Notes under the pieces: generated by a model | What the model saw: the letters and a program-made list of their open reading frames with translations, nothing else | Told to the model about the DNA's origin: nothing | Database searches by the model: none | NCBI GenBank assembly: GCA_015680905.1 | Contig: CM027381.1 | Location: 52,580,501 to 52,644,500 of the forward strand | DNA: 64,000 nucleotides | From: Coptis chinensis | Lineage: Eukaryota; Streptophyta; Magnoliopsida; Ranunculales; Ranunculaceae | Direction: 5' to 3' | Made by a program: the position numbers and the translations under genes | Part shown: in pieces, positions 59,450-64,000 of the stretch | Numbering within the stretch: the first letter of the stretch is position 1 | Layout: every line of letters starts with the position of its first letter

Positions 59450-60836
59450 CAACCACTTATCTAGACTCACAAACGCGACGATCGAGTGATTCCGAGTCCA
59501 TACCGACTCTTTTCCCGATGAGCATCGTATGCTATTTTTTTTTCCAGCACCATGGTATCTTTGACATTGTAAATTATTTAGCGGCTGATGTTATGCCTTA
59601 TAATTGGTCAAGAAATGAACTTAAGAAGTTCTTGGCGAGAGTTAAGTTATACTCACCGGATAAGCCCTACCTTTTAAGTATTGTGTGAATCGATTATTCG
59701 CCGTTGTATTCTCCAAAGGGAATATAATGAAGTTCTATCGCTCGCCATGACAAAGAGTGTGGTGGCCATTTTAGTGGGATGAAAACAGCCGCTAAAGTTC
59801 TTCAATGTGGATTTTATTGGCCTACCCTTTTTAAGGATGCCCAAGTGCATTGCAAGACGTGTATTCGTTGCCAACAACTTGGGCGAATCATGAAGCGTAA
59901 TATGTTGTCATTAAATCCAATCTTGATAGTAGAAATTTTTGACGTTTGGGGCATTGATTTCATGGGTCCCTTCCCGGTTTCCCACGGTTTCATTTATATT
60001 CTAGTTGCCGTGGACTACGTGTCTAAATGGATAGAGGCCCTAGCTTGCCGTAGCAATGACCATAAGACCGTTGTATTTTTTATTAAAGAATATATTTTCT
60101 GTCGGTTTGGTATTCCTAAAGCCATCATTAGTGATGGTGGAACATATTTTTGCAACAGAGTTGTTGCATCCCTAGTGAAAAAGTATGGAGTTACACACAA
60201 AGTAGCAACTCCTTATCATCCACAAACTAGCGGACAAGTAGAAGTTTCTAATAGGGAAATCAAAAATTTTTAAACAATTGTAAACCCCGATAGGAAAGAT
60301 CGGGTCGGCGTCCTATCGGATGCCTTATGGGCGATAGAACTGCTTTCAAAACTCCTATAGGTATGTCTCCCTTTAGACTTGTATTTGGGAAACCATGTCA
60401 TTTGCCCGTTGAATTAGAGCACCGTGCTTTGTGGGCTATAAAAAGCCTTAACTTCAATATTGATGAGGCATGTGTCAAACGCAAATTGCAATTGAATGAG
60501 CTTGAAGAAATCCGTAGCGATTCTTACGATCTCGCTAAGGATTATAAAGCTAACATGAAATGTGTTCATGATAAGCAAATCTTGCGCAAAGAGTTTGTGG
60601 TCGGTCAAAAGGTCTTGCTTTACAACTCCCGTCTACATATTTTCCCAGGGAAACTAAAACCCGTTAGTCTGGTCCTTTTCTCGTTATCAAGTCACCCTTA
60701 CGGGGCAATCACCTTGGTAAATCCCAATGACAACAGTACCTTTCAAGTTAATGGTCAATGGTTAAAACATTTTCACGAACTTCTGTCCCCTGATGTAGAG
60801 GAAGTCCTTTTACAGGACCCTATCTATGAGGATTGA
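59450..60836 (+). pseudogene. Athila integrase
   Basis: Zinc-finger region with [20 protein letters not shown] and [11 protein letters not shown] (59770-59880). Catalytic core with [16 protein letters not shown] (about 59942), [27 protein letters not shown] and [16 protein letters not shown] (to 60270). The C-terminal part spans 60327-60836 ([20 protein letters not shown], then [16 protein letters not shown]). It would insert the cDNA. Fairly well preserved, with a few breaks. Confidence 0.9.
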
Positions 60837-60839
60837 CCT

Positions 60840-61860
60840 TTGTCATTGGTGTACTTCCTTTCACTTCCATATAGTGGTAAGTGCACCATTCAGGTAACCG
60901 GGCCCTCCCTAGGGAGTGTGTGGCTGTAAGTACCGGAACCTAAGTCCACGGTTAACATAATTCACGTTTTCCACTTTTGCATGTTTTCTCGGTTTTGGAG
61001 TCATGTTCCTCTATGGGGTGAATTTTGTATTTATTGTTTTTCGTTTTTCTTATAATAAACTAATAAAAAAAATAAAAAAGTAAATAATAATAAAAAATTC
61101 TTAATAATAGAAATAGCAATCCAACAAGTCTTGGGGATCTGACTTTAAACGACCCACGTTAGAACAAATTTTGTGTTTAAAAATTTGTTTGGGGGTGGGC
61201 AATCGGTCTTTCCATCTGGATTGCCCGAACTTTCCATTTGTGTTGCTTAGGCCCATTACTTGTAGTTCAATAGGGTTGACGTTATCTTAAACTTAGATTT
61301 CCTTCGTTCGCATAACTTACGTCACACACGCACTTCGAGGCATTTTCCACCTTCTTATACGTCACCCATGGTTGGAATTGAGTGTTTTATGGATCATTGA
61401 ATTGGAAATTCTCTACTGATCATTTCCATAACTCATTCGCCAAAATCGGACCAGTAACGAAGCGCCAAATTGAATTTGAAATTGCACCTAAAAATCGAAA
61501 ACTTGAATTCAAATTGGGCTTGGGCCCAAACAAGACGCACGATCGGCGTCTCCTTCCTTCCCAAAACGCACGTTCTTTCCCTTTCAATCCCACCGTTACC
61601 AAGTTTAAATCAAACCTTGAACACCAAAATAAAAAAAAAAAAAAAAAAATAAAATAAAAAGAAAGAGAGAGAGAAAAAACCTAACTACACCCACGCCAAG
61701 AAAATCAAATCCAACTAAAATCTTCTAAACCATTACCACCACCACCCCAACTCCAAAACAGCCACCAATTCAAGTAACCACCGCCACCACCGTTGTTTTT
61801 AGTTGTTTTTTCAAACTTCGCCTCCCCACAGTCTACAAAACCATTAGTTGTCTCGAAACT
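60840..61860 (+). other. Athila non-coding spacer between integrase and 3' ORF
   Basis: Inverse counterpart of 16630-17700. Contains GGAGTGTGTGGCTGTAAG (60913), the TTGTTTGGGGGTGGGCAATC string (about 61189) and an A-rich tract (61630-61660). No coding frame recognised. Confidence 0.65.
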
Positions 61861-61863
61861 TCA

Positions 61864-62460
61864 ATGGCGCTCGACGAAGAATTTTGCCAGAGCACGCGTT
61901 TGCTTCCGATAGTTTCGCGCCATTTTACGACGGAGATGATTAGGAGGGATTGGAACGGACTGTGGTACTCGACTGAGGATTTCTATCACTATGATTTGGT
62001 AGAACAGTTTTATAAGAAGCGAGAATTGGAGGGGGATAGGATTTTCATAAAGGTAGCAGGAACGAGGAGGGAAGTAACGAGACAGTTGTTGGCTGAACTG
62101 TTAAGAATTACACTTGAAAGCAACCTAGTAACGACAATTCAGGAATCCCAGTATACTGGAGTTCCTGCTTTGATGAAGGATACTGTCATGGAGGGTGAAT
62201 ACAATCCGACATCTCATTACGTCCGCCAGTCAACCCTGAGAACCAATCAACCGGGCCAGAGCTCGGTGGATTGGTAGGAACGCCCCTGAAAGACAAAGTC
62301 GATGATATCGGCCTGCAATGTCTGCACGTTCTCTGGATTTTGCAAACAAATAAGTATAATTTCTGCATCCTCGATTTAATGTTTAATGTGATTAGAGGAG
62401 TGGGAAAGAGCTTGGCGCCTCTTCCCGTATTGATCACTAAGATCATGCTCTCCTTTAGAG
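61864..62460 (+). pseudogene. Athila 3' ORF, third copy, start region
   Basis: Open frame 61864-62277 starting MALDEEFCQSTRLLP and carrying RRDWNGLWYSTEDFYHYDL, VEQFYKKRELEGDRIFI and QPGQSSVDW near its end. The following frame has FCILDLMFNVIRGVGKSL to 62460. It gives the likely N-terminus of the ORF seen in the other two copies. The rest is displaced by the CACTA insertion. Unknown function. Confidence 0.75.
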
Positions 62461-62463
62461 CTA

Positions 62464-64000
62464 CACTACACCAAAACACTATATTACTAACGCCCATATA
62501 TTTTAGTTCCTAACGTTTTCCCAGTGTAACTAGGTTCCTAACGGTTTTTGGGCGTTTAAATGGTTCATAAAGTGTTACATTAATTTTATCTTATTTGAGA
62601 ATTAATTGGTAACGTATTTTAAAAGTTTTGCTTCGACTACAAACAGTAAAGGTTAAGATAATATTAGAAAATAAAGAAGTAAATTAGAATTTTCAGTGGG
62701 GGACTAAAAACAATTGAAACATCGCGTTCGTCTCTCTTCTCCCTCTTAAACTAATTCTCTTCTTTTATAGTTTTCATCGCCTCTCTCTCTCTAGCCGACC
62801 ACCCCCCTCATTAACACTCTTGGCCTTCCCTTTGCCTTCTTTTTCTTGGGTTTGCGTTTAGTTCATAACTAAACTTTGGTGTTAGTTGCTTCAATTGTAA
62901 CCAAAGGTGTGATTTTTATTTTGATATCTTGTGTTTCTTCAATGAAAAATACAATTTTTGTGGTAAGATTTTGTTCTTTTATGTGTAATAGGTGAGTGAT
63001 GGCATTCCTATTTTTATTTATCGAAATAGCACTTCAAAAAAATTGTTTTCTTTTGTCAATATGATTAAAAGGGTCAAGAATCAGCAGCAGCATGTCGCAC
63101 GCCCAAGCTGCTATTTTGTGAACCAACAACATTGATCACAACTGATTGAACACATATATTCAGTTAATTAGAAATTCTATATTGTTGTTCTTGCATTCCA
63201 ACTGCTATCTACATACTTATTAACAGAATTAAAAAAATGTTTGTGATATGGCCAATAAAGATTATATCCAGTAGATTATGTTGAAGCAATTTTATTCCTC
63301 TTATACAAATGCAATTGGGTTGGGAATTGTATGAAGGATGAACTAAATACCAAATTAATTATGTAGAAAAAGTACCCAAAAAATTCTGCAAATCAGGTCT
63401 AGCTAGTCTACTATGTAGGACCTGCAATAACATTCCACATGTATTCATAGTATAATACTGTTAATTCTAAATGACAGCCACTGTTGAATATTCCAAGATT
63501 TCTATTTGCCATGTGGTTCCTTTTTACACTTTTAGCAAACTTATAATATGATTAGTTACTAGAATTTTGTGCATTAAAAGAGTATATAAGGCTCTATGGC
63601 ATAATACGTACCACCTTAGGCATTCAACAACTCTGCAACTTTTTTCTACTCCTATTCCGATGCCCTGCTTAAGTAATGCCTCATTTTGCACTTGCCTTTT
63701 TTCTTTCATTAATATTTGCATAAGTTTTCTATGACGCAGTGACAACGCTATGTGTATGGGTACTATTGATAAGGAGAATGGCTATACAAATCTTGATTTT
63801 CTAAAATATAGGTTAGGGATAAAGATACAAGTACCGTAATTGAGATGTTATTTGTAGTTTCGCTATAACTTATAACATTCACTTTTGCACAATTTTCAAT
63901 AGTAGAGCTTTATATGAGTATCACAAGGGAAATGAGTAACATTCACAAGGGAATAAATGTGTTAAGAGAGGTTTTTCTGAAGGTGATACCTCAGATGCCC
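62464..64000 (+). mobile_element. CACTA (En/Spm) DNA transposon, left arm, running off the window
   Basis: Begins CACTACACCAAAACACTATA, a typical CACTA terminus, within the Athila 3' ORF. The three bases before it (CTA) would be the target duplication, but its partner is outside the window. Subterminal motifs CCTAACG and AACGGTTTTTGGGCGTT recur near 62510-62555. A TC-rich stretch (62730-62800) and about 1 kb of AT-rich DNA follow. No transposase exon was recognised up to 64000. Orientation is arbitrary. Confidence 0.75.

Larger units (their letters stand above)
54186..62463 (+). mobile_element. Athila-type element on plus, interrupted on the right by a CACTA transposon
   Basis: LTR part 54186-about 55312 (start TGATAAGAGCCCAAAACTGT), gag 55312-56900, protease about 57300-57520, RT/RNase H 57960-59420, integrase 59450-60836, 3' intergenic 60840-61860, 3' ORF 61864-62460. 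All parts have relatives in reverse order at 10541-25195. The 5' LTR is incomplete and the 3' LTR lies beyond the window. More than ten breaks. Confidence 0.9.

Noticed and set aside
1-64000. tRNA, rRNA or organelle-derived segments
   Set aside because: No conserved rRNA stretch or convincing cloverleaf was noticed by reading; a covariance-model scan would be needed to exclude tRNA genes.

Overview
The window comes from a flowering-plant nuclear genome, probably a eudicot (inference). The signs are two GT-AG split genes for small cysteine-rich GASA/snakin peptides, a relic of a full-size ABCG (PDR) transporter gene, and dense Athila- and Tat-type Ty3/gypsy LTR retrotransposons, which are plant lineages. 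There are no bacterial operons or CRISPR arrays, and I recognised no rRNA or tRNA gene.

Layout. 1-5292: a Tat-lineage Ty3/gypsy element on the minus strand, cut by the window edge; its 5' LTR is at 4964-5292. 5293-6668: AT-rich DNA with an inverted-repeat array. 6669-9972: a decayed hAT DNA transposon with matching ends and an 8-bp target duplication. 10541-25195: a full-length, young-looking Athila-type element on the minus strand with two ~1.35-kb LTRs and the 5-bp target duplication ATGGC. 25196-32585: the only host-gene island. It holds a CACTA-like end, a three-exon ABCG relic, a nested set of MITEs, a GASA gene on plus (30161-30941) and the last exon of a second GASA gene on minus (31983-32175), the two pointing at each other.

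32586-47271: a stack of nested elements. A copia gag fragment abuts a second Tat element. That Tat element is split by a 6.7-kb, apparently non-autonomous Athila-related element (34020-40697, target duplication GTAAC), which itself contains an inverted solo LTR. The Tat element resumes at 40698 with integrase, a 3' repeat block and antisense reading frames, and is then interrupted by further LTR elements starting at 44324, 45277 and 47272. 47272-54184: a partial Athila element on minus with an internal ~1-kb duplication. 54186-62463: another Athila element on plus with gag, protease, RT, integrase and a 3' ORF. 62464-64000: the left arm of a CACTA transposon inserted into that Athila copy.

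Few genes here can work together. The GASA pair are the only host genes with recognisable splice structure and an otherwise conserved domain, and in this sequence each has a one-base lesion inside the cysteine domain. The two LTRs of the young Athila element differ largely by short indels, so some frameshifts in the window may be residual assembly errors rather than true decay. I found no convincing new multi-gene system. The most useful leads are the GASA pair with its promoter-adjacent foldback MITE, the antisense coiled-coil reading frames of the Tat element, and the pol-less Athila relative.
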